Shown piece after piece: positions 28,301 through 36,794 of a stretch of DNA of 64,000 bases. A program made the translations under genes and the position numbers. The first letter of the stretch is position 1, and every line of letters starts with the position of its first letter. Origin of the DNA: Areca catechu (Eukaryota > Streptophyta > Magnoliopsida > Arecales > Arecaceae). The stretch spans positions 3,596,001-3,660,000 of the forward strand of contig JAHSVC010000034.1 of NCBI GenBank assembly GCA_021397845.1, given 5' to 3'. The notes beneath the pieces were generated by a model. It made no database searches, was not told the origin of the DNA, and saw only the letters and a list, made by a program, of their open reading frames with translations.

Positions 28301-30014
28301 AGTAATTTCTAGAGATGTATATGTATTGGAAATTGTGCTGTGATGGAGGAACACTACTATTGTCCCTTCCTTGGTGTTGTGGCTTGAGAGGATTCTTTCG
28401 ATAACCAATGCCAGCAGGGCATTTATTAGAAACAATGCCGTTGTTTTAACTGAGGTGGCTTCACACTATTGCCTGCCTTACAGAGAATTTTGATAGCTAA
28501 AGTCCAACTACAAATTAAAGACAGTCGTCTGTAAACTCTCCTATTCAAATATACAGCAAGCTTGTAGTATACTAGCACAAGTCCTACTACATATCTGTAT
28601 TTATCTGTACATCTGCAGCCCAGCTGTCCTTTCTCTCTCAAGTCCATCTCACACACCATCCAACCATGAATGGCTCAAGCCAGACGGCAATGTGCACTCT
28701 GCAATTTGGTAATGACATCTAACAATTGCGTGACCAAACAATATAGTATCTTCATCAAGCCATGCTGACTGCACAAACTTGTCTGATCCAACTTTACAGA
28801 TTGGGGCTGACTTCAAAGTTAATGGACGATGAAGTGCAAATCATGAGTACATATGACGCTCAAAATTTTGAGTACAAATAGAATTGAAGATAGATGGAAT
28901 TTATTGTATCTAATGATATCACTCAGAGATCTGCATAGGGAAATCTCAACTTATAATCTTGTAATGTGGAGTGTACTCTAGAAGTTTTAAGGGAATTAGT
29001 GTCCCTCTGGTCATTTTAACTACAACTTTTCCTCAATTATTTGAAATTCACACACATACATATACAAAACGTTTGACATGTTACCGTGTCCAATGACTTT
29101 TCTTTTCCTTTGTTAAGCTGGAAACTCGGGAGAGCTTTGTTCCTGGTGCAAGATTCCTTGAAGGAATCCCCATAAAATTTGTTTGTTACTGCTGCATTTT
29201 TTTGTTTTTTTTGTTCTATGAAACATATGGGAACTCTCATATTTCCTGTTAATTTTAATCAGGGGTGAATGCTGATGATGTTCGAGTGAGCGTAGCTGCT
29301 CCAGCTGCCCAAGGAGAAGCTAACAACAAATTTTTAGAATTATGGGCAAGGTTTGAAGTTCCTTCCCATTTAACTATTTGAATATGATGGGACCAGGACA
29401 AGTCATTGCATGATGCTTGCTGTATATTACAATCGACACTGTTTAGTGAACTTGAAGACTACTCATGCAATTATTGTCTGAAACAGGTGTTGGGCTAAGG
29501 CTGAGTCAAATGACCCTTCAGAGAGGATGGAACAATAAATCAAAACTTCTAGTTGTGAGTTATCTTACCTTGGTTGAGTATTTATTGCTTTAAGTACCAG
29601 GAAAAGGAAAGTAGATCTTAATAATGTTAATTATGGTTAAGCAAGTTGCATGAAAAACAGTAAATTCAGTGTGGTGTGTCAGAAATAGAACAGAATCCGA
29701 TTGGACTGTTAGAAACAAGGAATGTATACTTGCTATTCTAAAAGCTTAATCAGAAGTTCGTGGATAGTCGTTTGCCTCCCAGAAATGCTATTGGATTGAA
29801 ATGTTGACACGCTAATAGACCCTCGTATAGCTATAATCAAGATTTAGCACCTGAGCTGTTCGACCGAAAACTATTTTTGCTTTTAAAGAGTTGATAGAAA
29901 TGATGGTCAGAACTTAATGTCAAATTTTGTCTGTTGATGCATGAGATGCTTGTTTCAGGTCGAGGATTGCCTGCTAGACAGGTATATGAGCGCCTGGAAG
30001 GTGTGCAGCCTTGA
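4321..30014 (+). CDS. STEEP1-like / UPF0235 (DUF167) protein, seven exons
   Basis: Exons are 4321-4435, 13113-13227, 24344-24494, 25947-26043, 29263-29350, 29487-29554 and 29959-30014. All introns are GT-AG and all phases agree. The product (~230 aa) matches the plant family of Arabidopsis At5g63440. It opens MPKRTTHTYSSEDAAP. A STEEP1/CXorf56-like N-terminal half (about residues 1-127) has two CxxC pairs (C28/C31, C89/C92), fitting a zinc-binding fold. A UPF0235/DUF167 half (from about residue 128, DAPVPPCISQLEGG) is highly conserved. Plant function is not established; animal STEEP1 acts in ER exit of STING, and plants lack that pathway. Single-base indels occur at about 24420 (-1), 24463 (+1), 29341 (-1), 29495 (-1) and 29967 (-1). 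Correcting them restores all phases and the stop at 30012-30014, so I think the gene is intact and the bases are sequence errors. A recent pseudogene is the alternative. Confidence 0.88.
4812..6540 (+). pseudogene. LINE ORF1: DUF4283-like and CCHC zinc-knuckle RNA-binding protein
   Basis: ORF1 starts at ATG 4812 (MAELGGGGKVSGTEG) after a ~100-bp 5' UTR. A DUF4283-like region lies at about 4910-5330 (blocks such as WIVEFKRPG and LRTGPWYVAGQLMALEPW). It is followed by a WMRLPELPLEYW block and a CCHC zinc knuckle at 5532-5573 (CFRCGRIGHVVEAC). A proline/serine/glycine-rich, low-complexity tail runs to about 6540. The family binds the element's RNA. At least three frame changes and an early stop near 4888 break the frame. 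Its C-terminal limit is uncertain. Confidence 0.75.
6987..10975 (+). pseudogene. LINE ORF2: AP endonuclease, reverse transcriptase and RNase H
   Basis: ORF2 starts at ATG 6987 (MKTLVWNVRGMKKPS). The apurinic-type endonuclease runs to about 7790, with motifs WNVRG, ETRMSG, GDFNT (about 7393) and a YDHAPIL histidine motif near 7650. The reverse transcriptase spans about 8290-9400. It opens with EDKAPGPDGFP and has SPKQGAFIGGRNITDNILIA, a LDMERAYDRVDW block, the LRQGCPLSP block near 8900 and the catalytic FADD at about 9038-9049. A C-terminal RNase H-like domain begins near 10600 (SFDGSLRRRMGGAGFVIRD) with a VIEGDSATVISW block near 10790. Several frameshifts occur, so it is annotated as broken. 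Without errors it would be an autonomous LINE enzyme. Confidence 0.85.
11115..13112 (+). other. Remainder of intron 1 of the STEEP1-like gene
   Basis: This AT-rich intron DNA continues the host sequence interrupted by the LINE. Apart from the MITE at 12590-12896 it holds T- and A-runs (about 12103-12121) and a partial direct repeat around GAAGCAGT..TTAGCTACTAAT (about 12490-12580). The acceptor is TTCTGGAG at 13112. No coding signal was seen. Confidence 0.6.
12590..12896. mobile_element. hAT-like MITE in intron 1
   Basis: The ~307-bp segment has long imperfect terminal inverted repeats of about 90 bp. The left end AGGGTCTGTTGGATGAATGG pairs with the reverse complement of the right end, AGGGCCTGTTTAGATAAATG. 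Homology continues inward through CAACCAATTAGATAA. There is no coding capacity. The terminal style resembles hAT-type MITEs. I could not find a clean 8-bp target duplication, so the superfamily is tentative. Confidence 0.65.
13311..15690 (-). repeat. Copia 3' LTR (left copy)
   Basis: The 2,380-bp LTR starts TGTGTGGTTTCTCCC and ends ACATCTAACA. It matches 21292-23650 over its length with scattered substitutions and small indels. Both ends keep the TG..CA form. It is unusually long for Copia. No ORF of note is present. Confidence 0.92.
15740..18898 (-). pseudogene. Copia pol: protease, integrase, reverse transcriptase, RNase H
   Basis: On the minus strand a zinc-knuckle remnant (near 18890) leads into the aspartic protease region (SWILNSGSSAHIC, where the usual D of DSG is N). 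An integrase zinc-binding region (blocks around ERDRILDSLNFESYPSCESC) and integrase core (FTDDCSWYGYIYLM; PQLNGCLKGE) follow at 17627-18292. The reverse transcriptase occupies 16300-16912, with KSIYGLKQASRSW and the catalytic YVDD at 16670-16681. RNase H follows at about 15900-16080 (EYIAASEAAKEAFWYKKF). Several frameshifts and in-frame stops disrupt it, so the copy is not autonomous as read. Confidence 0.85.
18922..19634 (-). pseudogene. Copia gag (UBN2-like capsid region)
   Basis: The reading starts at an ATG on the minus strand (19632-19634): MFASNSLVRILETNRLVG, typical of Copia gag N-termini. A NFKDWLRNIKIVL motif follows. The UBN2-like region includes HLQELYREQSWIAHFEVSKS and LQVDLILQSLTSSYGQF. 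A stop near 19530 and later frame changes break it. The basic C-terminal end leads to the zinc knuckle and protease. Confidence 0.8.
19635..21278 (-). other. Copia 5' leader between primer-binding site and gag
   Basis: About 1.6 kb of non-coding sequence contains short imperfect repeats, for example the CTCATGTCTGAC/CTCATGTCTAAC motifs near 20345-20460 and CCTCAACATGCCCATTTATTGG-like motifs near 19975-20180. Long untranslated leaders are usual for large Copia elements. I saw no ORF of interest. Confidence 0.5.
21279..21290 (-). other. Copia primer-binding site (initiator tRNA-Met)
   Basis: The minus strand reads TGGTATCAGAGC one base inside the 5' LTR, the classic complement of the 3' end of plant initiator methionine tRNA. 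It fixes the element's orientation and the LTR boundary at 21292. Confidence 0.93.
21292..23650 (-). repeat. Copia 5' LTR (right copy)
   Basis: The 2,359-bp LTR starts TGTCGGGTTTCTCCC next to the primer-binding site and ends ACATCTAACA before the duplicated CTAAT. It differs from the left LTR by a few percent of substitutions plus small indels, so insertion is not very recent. Confidence 0.92.
24495..25946 (+). other. Intron 3 of the STEEP1-like gene
   Basis: The donor is CAG|GTACGT at 24495 and the acceptor is TGGCAG at 25946. It is AT-rich, with a poly-T run near 25387, a C-rich run near 25559-25577 and T/A runs near 25588-25610. No transposon or coding signal was recognised. Confidence 0.6.
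26044..29262 (+). other. Intron 4 of the STEEP1-like gene
   Basis: The donor is at 26044 and the acceptor TTTTAATCAG at 29262. It contains the MITE at 27108-27461. Around that MITE are GC-richer segments with repeated AGGCA/GCCT words (about 26966-27097 and 27600-27700), possibly the arms of an older foldback-type repeat. The rest is AT-rich and featureless to my reading. Confidence 0.6.
27108..27461. mobile_element. Mutator-like MITE with 10-bp target duplication
   Basis: The 354-bp element is flanked by GTATTTTTCC at 27098-27107 and 27462-27471. Its ends are inverted repeats: left GGGATTTTTGCATGTATACC, right (reverse complement) AGGTTTTTGGCATGGATACC. A further inward match, TTGCATGAATACCCTTCT, extends the inverted repeat to about 60 bp. 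There is no coding capacity. The 10-bp duplication fits Mutator-type transposition. Confidence 0.8.
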
Positions 30015-30247
30015 TGCAGCTTTATGTTTTTAGCAGAGGCCATTTTGTTTCACTATATTTGGTCTGTTTGATTGGTAGACGACTGTTTTGAAACCATGCC
30101 GCTTGATTGATTATATGTATATCGCTATATGTTATTTGCATGTGTTTGCCACTAGCCTGAGGATCAAAGATGATAGCTGGAGCATGGTCTACATAAAACC
30201 ATGGAGCTCTCTGGAAGGACTTGGAGCTGCATTTGTCAATATTACCA

Positions 30248-30333
30248 TTACCGAGCTGAGATGGCCTGCTCACAGTACTTAATCCACAGTACTTACCGAG
30301 CTGAGATGGCCTGCTCACAGTACTTAATCCACA
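30248..30333. repeat. 45-bp tandem duplication
   Basis: TTACCGAGCTGAGATGGCCT at 30248 recurs at 30293, and the two copies are identical over about 41 bp. Confidence 0.85.
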
Positions 30334-30680
30334 ACCAGACGCTGACATGCTCGTTGTAATCATAATAGACCATCTGCGAACATTTCTTGGGGCTGGTACA
30401 ACTATTTTCTAATATTCCAATCAAAACTGTTGTAACACCTCAGGTTAGGCCATGTCGGGTTACAAATGCAAAATTCAGGCAAAACCAGGATTCCAACCAT
30501 GGCCCAATTTTAAACCCGTCTACACGACAAGTTTGATATTGTATCTGATCTGCCCCCGCTTCACGTATTATTTTGCCGTGATATGTCATATATACCATTC
30601 CATTGCCTGACATAAAAATTCCTGAATTGCATCAACAATGCAATGCCGATGTGATATTGATGACGAGAGCATCTGCTGCT

Positions 30681-30756
30681 AAAACTTTAATTGGGTAAAG
30701 CAACATGCTGCTGGCCATAAAACTTTAATTGGGTAAAGCAACATGCTGCTGGCCAT
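30681..30756. repeat. 38-bp tandem duplication
   Basis: AAAACTTTAATTGGGTAAAG at 30681 recurs at 30719. The two copies are identical through GCTGGCCAT. Confidence 0.85.
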
Positions 30757-30861
30757 AAACTTGACCACAAGTGAATCATTGTATAACCAACCCACCACCG
30801 AAATACCCCGGTCCTCCCCACAATTTCTACAAGTAAAAAATCCGCAAGCATGCCTATTACA

Positions 30862-30955
30862 TTGCCAATAACACAGGAATGGTCTAGCGAAACACAGTTC
30901 TAATCTCGTTGCCGATAACACAGGAATGGTCTAGCGAAACACAGTTCTAATCTCA
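30862..30955. repeat. 47-bp tandem duplication
   Basis: TTGCCAATAACACAGGAATG at 30862 recurs at 30909 (TTGCCGATAACACAGG), differing at one base. Confidence 0.85.
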
Positions 30956-31240
30956 GCATGGGAAGATTCAATGATCACTGGAATCGAAACTTACGTGGCG
31001 TTCTACAAAATACCTACCAGCTGGATTTATCCTTTTGAGAGTTTTAATAGAAGTAATATCCTTAAAAAAAATCTCCTTTAACACAGCGACGAAAAACAGA
31101 GATAAGAAAAAGTGCAGTAAATTAACCCAAAAATATGTTCCGAAACATGTCAACACAGCCTCCATCATGTCAACTAAAACCAAAGTGGACCACAACTGAG
31201 TCCAAAATCTCCGCATGTGGAAACTACTTCATGTTACCAT

Positions 31241-34200
31241 TCAAGAAGAGGCTCCACTGCGCAGAGCCACCTTCTTGGGCTTCCTGGGAGCAATCTGGGT
31301 CTCGGGCTGCAACAAGAATGGTAATACGATTAGAGATACTGATAAACGTTGATAAACAAGCTCATCACTTTAAGGTGACAAAGAACGACTGCAAAGCGCA
31401 TATCTAATGCTTTTGGATTGTTCATACTATTGTTAATTTTAATCATGATAAAAAGGAAATGCATCCATAGACAATTTACTAGACCTGCAAGTTTGGTCAA
31501 AGACATCAAAAGAAAATCTCAATTGCATTCGATGACTAAATATTGGGAAATGAAAGATGAATTAGTTAATTACAAAACCAAAAAACATGAACATACTATA
31601 AATTACCATAAATAAATTATTGAGTCATGCTTAGGTTTTCAACATAATATATTTCTCATAATAATAAGCCAACTTAATTACCTCCTTTTTGACAGGCTCT
31701 TCCTTCTCTGACAAGATCAGCTCAATGTGACATGGGGAGGACATGTAAGCTGCAATGGCACATGATTAATCAGTTCAAGTAAAGTTCACAGGATCATTCA
31801 AATCAGGAAAGAACCTCACGGTTAATCCGTCCATGAGCTCGGTAGGTCCGCGCCTTTGCTTTTGTGCTTGGTTCACCTGGATGTGAGATATGAAAAGAGA
31901 ATCGACATCCAAACCTTTGACCTGAAAAACAAAGGCAGCCAGAAACATTTAAGAGAGAGAATGATATTTTGTAATCAATCAGAAGAATTATTATTTATAG
32001 GCCCTTACTTCAGCATTGCTTTCAGCATTTTAAGTAGATCCAAAATGAATCTGCAAGATTTCACGGGCCAACGCCCCTGTCCATTTGCATGGCGGCCTTT
32101 AGCTTGGGCTGTACGCCCTACACCTCTACAAAACCTCCGGAAGGGAATAGCCTGCTTGTGAGCAATCACATCTTCAAGGTACCTCTTAGCCTTGCTCAAA
32201 GGTAGCTTCCTAATTGCATGAGCTGTCTCACGGGTATTCTGTTTATGATGACACAACATTTGAGCATTGGACATTCAGCATACTCGAAATTCTACATAAC
32301 TTGAATATACGATAATAAAAGAACAAGTCCGAGCAAGATATATACCAACAAGTTGATATATATTCATGGTTGATGATGGTTTATGCATCACACAAAAACA
32401 CATGAATTTTAGAACATTTTGGCACATTTGTCGATAGTCAAAGGATCTACCTAGGGTATAACAGGTGCATACCACTTTAAATGTAAAGATCATATCACCA
32501 AAACTTTATGAATGTTGACCAAAAAAAGTATGATACAACTTTCTGACACTAATAGAGACCATCAAAAAATATTATAAAAAATTGCTAAGCATAAATATTA
32601 GCTAGCCAGATGAGAATCCACACAATTGACACAGCATATCATATGAAAAGCATAAACATTAACTTATGAAGGAACTAAATTGAAGAAATGATCAGTCATG
32701 TATAAAGGAATTTGGGTGTAATAAAATAAGACTAGTGGTAATTTAAGACCTTTGGTAACTGTCATTCCTGGTAAAAAGAAATACTGAATGAAGAGCACAT
32801 GGCATACTGAATTAAAGGGTGCTACAAAAACAGCAATTAAAATGCAACAACTAAGTTCATGGTGAAACCATGGGTTTCATCAACAACATCAACAAAGAAT
32901 TTCCCACAACATTTGTCCACAAACAAGGTAGGAACTCCCAAACACAAGCAATATTTTATCATATGTTCTGGTACAACCACCAAAATAACCTTACCAGTAT
33001 GAATAGCAACTTCTAAATGAAAATTATTATGTTTCATTGTTTACTGAACCTTTTGTCATAGACAGAGTCTACAAAGGTTCACCCAATAACAATGCACATG
33101 ATTTTCCTAAAGTTTACGAGAGGCCTGTCTATAAGGAAAACAGGCCCCTGCTTTTATCTTTAGGTTATAGAAGTCTAGCTTAGTGAACATTAATTCTACT
33201 CATCTCATAATAATCAACCAAATTTACTGATTTCATATATAAAGCATGGCCTTCCGCTCGGTGTAATAAAAATTAACAGGAAATAGTGCATGTTACATTG
33301 GAAATTGAAAAATGCAAAATTTGTTAGTAAATCTTAACTGCTTGCCTTGCACATAATCCCAAGCCTACTCATATATGAAAATGCATAGCAAAGCATCCGC
33401 GATTTTAGGTATGCAGGAGAAAGTCAATGATATACAAATGATCAGTAATAACAAATACAATATCATACTCACAAAACAGTTTTACAGATATTAGTGGACC
33501 TTTTTATCATTGAAATACTAATTTTAATGAAAAGTAGTAATCGCTGAAGGTGGATTAAAAGATCTAGTGCAGTACAGTCTGTTACTGAAGAAATGATTCA
33601 GATAGCAAATATAGTCAAGGCTTAGCTTACAGTTATATAATGTCACACCATCACATGAACAACAGGTTGCAGATGTAATAAAGGATTTCATGCAATGGTA
33701 ACACCATGGAACAATATATAATGTGTATCAATGAGATGCTGAATGTAGCCAGGCCGCTACATGCACAAACAATAGACTACAAACAGAAAAAAACAGCTAT
33801 CAGAATAATTGCCATGGAACCAATATATAATGTGTATCAATGAGATGCTGAATGTAGCCAGGCCGCTACATGCACAAACAATAGACTACACAAACAGAAA
33901 AAAACAGCTATCAGAATAATTGTGTAAACTGTCAATGTTCCATTGTTTGCTGAATCTTTTGTCACAAACAAAGTCCACAAAGGTTCACCCAATAACAATG
34001 TATATCATCCCCCTAAAGTTAGGGAAAGCCTAAATATGAAGGAAATAGACCCTACTTTTTTTCTTCTTTAGGCAACACAAGCCTAGCTTACTGTGCAGCA
34101 GTTTCTACTCATCTAAGGGCACCAAAATGCATCACAAAATCAGACAAGCATATTGTTTGGTGGGTGCATCCATGCATTTCAACTTGAAAACAGTTAGCAT

Positions 34201-35372
34201 GTCAGTACAACATTCTCATCAATAACTTGGATGTTATGATAAAATCAAGGTACCATCACACAAGGAAGGGAATATTTAACTTGGTATTCTTGAATATCAA
34301 AAGGTCAAAAAGTTGAAATGAAATTCTTTTCTTGATTCAATGTTCCTAAGTAAGGTATGTGTTTGCACAGAGAATTCTTTATCAAACAGACCTATCACAA
34401 GATTGGGTCAACCTAACTGCACCAGACAGACCCAGAAACAAAGAAACACACCCAAAACAACATGAACAAAAACACTCCTAAACAAGGGCAACATCCTATT
34501 TGATGCAGCCCATGACATCAGTAACATCAGAAGGGTTCCAAAAACATAGAACAGAAAAAAAGAACCACATAGAGAACCCTATTCGATGCAATCAAGTGCA
34601 AGATCATGTCTTCTCAAGACATCTGCCCTGGCCAAATTTGATTCATAATCTGTGAAATGTTCAAAAGCATAAACAAGCAAGCTAATAGAAAAGGCAGTAA
34701 CATTTCAGCAAGCATTCAGACAGACCGGTGTGCATGAACCAGAACAGAAATGATAACATATTAAAATCAACCGAGATATGAATTACAGTGAGAATAACAT
34801 CCAAACAATTAAAACTTTTGAAAGTAAAAAGAAGTTATAAACCCAACGCACCTTGAAGTGAACCCTCAAGTCCCGGCCCATGGCCTTGGCGGCTGAGAAA
34901 AAACAAAAATGAGCCTCAAGTTAGATATCAAACAGCGAACAATCACAAGACCTCATCCAAAGCATCAGATCTTTACAACAAAGAGATGAAAGCAAATTGA
35001 TGTGGGGAAGAATAACCAATCAAAATGTTTCAAAAATAAAACTTTAACAAGCCAGGCCATCAAAATAAACAAGACACCTGTAAGTCAACAGGCTTTTGTC
35101 AAAAGAATTCAGAAAAGCTAAACACACCCAAAAAAAAAAAAAACCAACATTCGGAGTTACAAGATCAGATCAGACATCAAATGAACAAACAAAACCAAAA
35201 TTTTACACAGCACCAAATCGGGATAAAGATGAGGCCAAAGAGATCGAGAAAGATTACACTTGGTTGAGTTGTTGGGTTCTCTCGAATACTTCACCTGATT
35301 ACAAGAAAAACATCATCGAAGGATTAGGGCATCACAAGAAACAAATGAGAGAGAGAGATAGGATTCTACCAT
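31241..35372 (-). CDS. RPL17: 60S ribosomal protein L17 (uL22), seven exons
   Basis: Minus-strand exons, 5' to 3': ATG at 35372-35370 (exon 1), 35294-35258, 34892-34852, 32238-32009, 31921-31820, 31749-31682 and 31306-31241 (stop TGA). All junctions are GT-AG. The product (~180 aa) is plant uL22/L17, which lines the exit tunnel of the large ribosomal subunit. Diagnostic blocks are VKYSREP, GRDLRVHFK, NTRETAHAIRKLPLSKAKRY, IPFRRFCRGVGRTAQAKGRH, GRWPVKS, SHIQVNQAQKQRR, SSPCHIELILSEKEEPVKKE and a basic C-terminus ending SGASS. The start codon is the last codon of exon 1, so the rest is joined only by splicing. Two single-base losses, in the T/A run at about 32028-32031 and the CCGCG context at 31850, shift the frame. 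Restoring them makes all phases agree, so I regard the gene as functional and these as likely sequence errors. Confidence 0.92.
32239..34851 (-). other. Intron 3 of RPL17
   Basis: This 2.6-kb AT-rich intron lies between exons 3 and 4. It contains one tandem duplication (33704-33921). A second, diverged repeat pair sits around 33040-33190 and 33945-34095 (shared words such as CACAAAGGTTCACCCAATAA). No transposon or RNA gene was recognised. Confidence 0.6.
33704..33921. repeat. ~109-bp tandem duplication in RPL17 intron 3
   Basis: CCATGGAACAATATATAATG at 33704 recurs at 33812 with one inserted C, followed by the same ~100 bp (TGTAGCCAGGCCGCTACATG and so on), with one further 2-base difference. 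Confidence 0.88.
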
Positions 35373-35613
35373 GGCTGCAGAGGGATCGGGTGAAGCACTG
35401 GTCTTCGCTTCCCTTTTTGCTCTCGCTCGGCGGCAGAGGAGAACTGGTTAAGATGTGGCGGCTTTATATAGGAGTGAAACCCTAACCCTAAAAGTCTTTA
35501 AACCCTAGCCCGCTTCTCTGGTTGGAGGCACCTGTTACATCGCCTTCTGTGACGCTAGCTTCGCAACGCCTTAAGGATTTGTTGGGTTAGATGGGCCTTC
35601 TTTGTTCACCGTG
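35373..35613 (-). promoter_or_regulatory. RPL17 promoter: TATA box, telo-boxes, site II motif
   Basis: Reading upstream of the RPL17 start, the minus strand has a TATA box (TATATAAAG, plus positions 35462-35470) about 90 bp from the ATG. Telo-box motifs follow on the plus strand at 35477-35493 (AAACCCTAACCCTAAAA) and 35500-35508 (AAACCCTAG). A site II motif TGGGCC lies at 35592-35597. Telo-box plus site II is the known combination in plant ribosomal-protein and growth-related promoters. The unique promoter is short because a Mutator-like element begins at 35614. Confidence 0.75.
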
Positions 35614-35716
35614 TGCGGTGCAGCAAATCCAGCGTGGCCCGCATCGCATGCGATTATTGATCCATGCTAGCATCATATGGCATGATGATGGGATGAGATA
35701 TGGTATGATGGGAGGG
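35614..35716 (+). repeat. Left terminal inverted repeat of MULE 1
   Basis: The sequence from TGCGGTGCAGCAAATCCAGC to about GGGAGGG pairs with the reverse complement of 59013-59115 over about 103 bp. Nearly all mismatches are transitions, with A/T in this copy where the right copy has G/C. Confidence 0.85.
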
Positions 35717-36254
35717 ATTTAACAGGTTTTAATTTGGAGTGGCTAGCATTAAATAGAATTCAGCTTTTATTTGAAATATTCATCTAGTACATTCCCTAGT
35801 CTCATTTTACCCGCCGTCTTGCTTGAATTTATGGAAATCTTTCAATCTAAAACATTCTGAAACATGTTCTGGTTTCTATCCAAGAAATCAATAAAGGTTG
35901 AAGAAGAATCTCCCTCGTGCTAAAATTTGCTCTGACAGTTCTGTTACAGAAATCAACATCTTTCTTCTATCTGAAAAAGTACTCTATTTTGGTCTGAGGC
36001 TGGAATAAGGCACCGAAGATTTCCTTTCTTTTGATCCGAGTTTGGAATAAGCCACCGAAGAATTCTTCTATACATTCAAGATAAAATGTCTTCTCCAACA
36101 GGAAGTAAAACATTTTTTTAGTTTTCTTTTTATAGTTGATTTATTACACCAACTGTTTGGTAGTTACAGAAAGTTAATGGCACTCTGGGAGTCATAACTC
36201 AGTCCACAGGTTATAGGTATTCCTAGTAGGAGGGGATAATAAATGTAGTTTAAG
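35717..36254 (+). other. MULE 1 left subterminal spacer
   Basis: This is AT-rich, non-coding sequence with a counterpart in MULE 2 at about 59220-59760 (shared words include GGAATTCAGCTTTTATTTGA-like and TGAAAAAGTACTCTATTTTG). It leads into the iterated motif array. Confidence 0.6.
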
Positions 36255-36794
36255 TTTTTGTATAGGAATGTCGTAGCTTTATAACTAGGGTGTCGTAATA
36301 TTTTAACTAGGGTGTCGTAACTTCTGAACTAGGGTGTCATAACTTGAAAATCCCTTTTTTTGAAATCTTTTTCCTTCCAGGTCTTTTCAGTATATCCAAC
36401 AATCTTATTCAAGCCAATGCATGGTTGAAATGTCCCATGATGGAGGATAAAAGCTTTCATTTTCTGTTTTGTACCGATTTGTTCATGTTTCGATTTTTTT
36501 GATACCCAAGTTTTTCCAGAAGCATTTTACTATATTGGGGGTATCATATATCATCAATGCATACCGAAACACTTCTGTTACGGAGGATCAAAACATCCGG
36601 TTTAGGTTTTTGTATAGAGATGTCGTAGCTTTATAACTAGGGTATCGTAGTGTTTGAACTGGAATGTCGTAATACTGTTTCAGCATATATTTCTGAACTT
36701 TTTGCATCCATGTCATGTTATGACATCCTAGGAGTCGTAACTCAGTCTACAAGTGATAGGTTCTTGAGGTAGTAGGGATTGGTATATTTAGTTT
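36255..36794 (+). repeat. Iteron array A, first unit (split from 49675-51140 by the Gypsy insertion)
   Basis: The unit carries repeated words of the type AACTAGGGTGTCGTAA in plus orientation. It is one ~521-bp unit of the array that continues at 49675. The last bases AGTTT (36790-36794) are the Gypsy target duplication. Confidence 0.8.

Larger units (their letters stand above)
30015..31240. other. Convergent intergenic region between the two host genes
   Basis: This stretch holds the 3' untranslated regions of both genes, whose stops face each other. It contains three short tandem duplications (30248-30333, 30681-30756, 30862-30955). No canonical AATAAA signal was clear for the plus-strand gene. 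No further gene was seen. Confidence 0.55.

Noticed and set aside
31135..31407. Plus-strand frame across the RPL17 last exon
   Set aside because: It is antisense to a conserved uL22 exon with correct splice sites.
35096..35485. Plus-strand frame of 129 codons over RPL17 exons 1-2
   Set aside because: It lies opposite proven RPL17 exons and promoter and resembles no family.
35477..35508. AAACCCTAACCCTAAAA as an interstitial telomere repeat
   Set aside because: It is only about two units and lies in a ribosomal-protein promoter, where telo-box motifs are expected.
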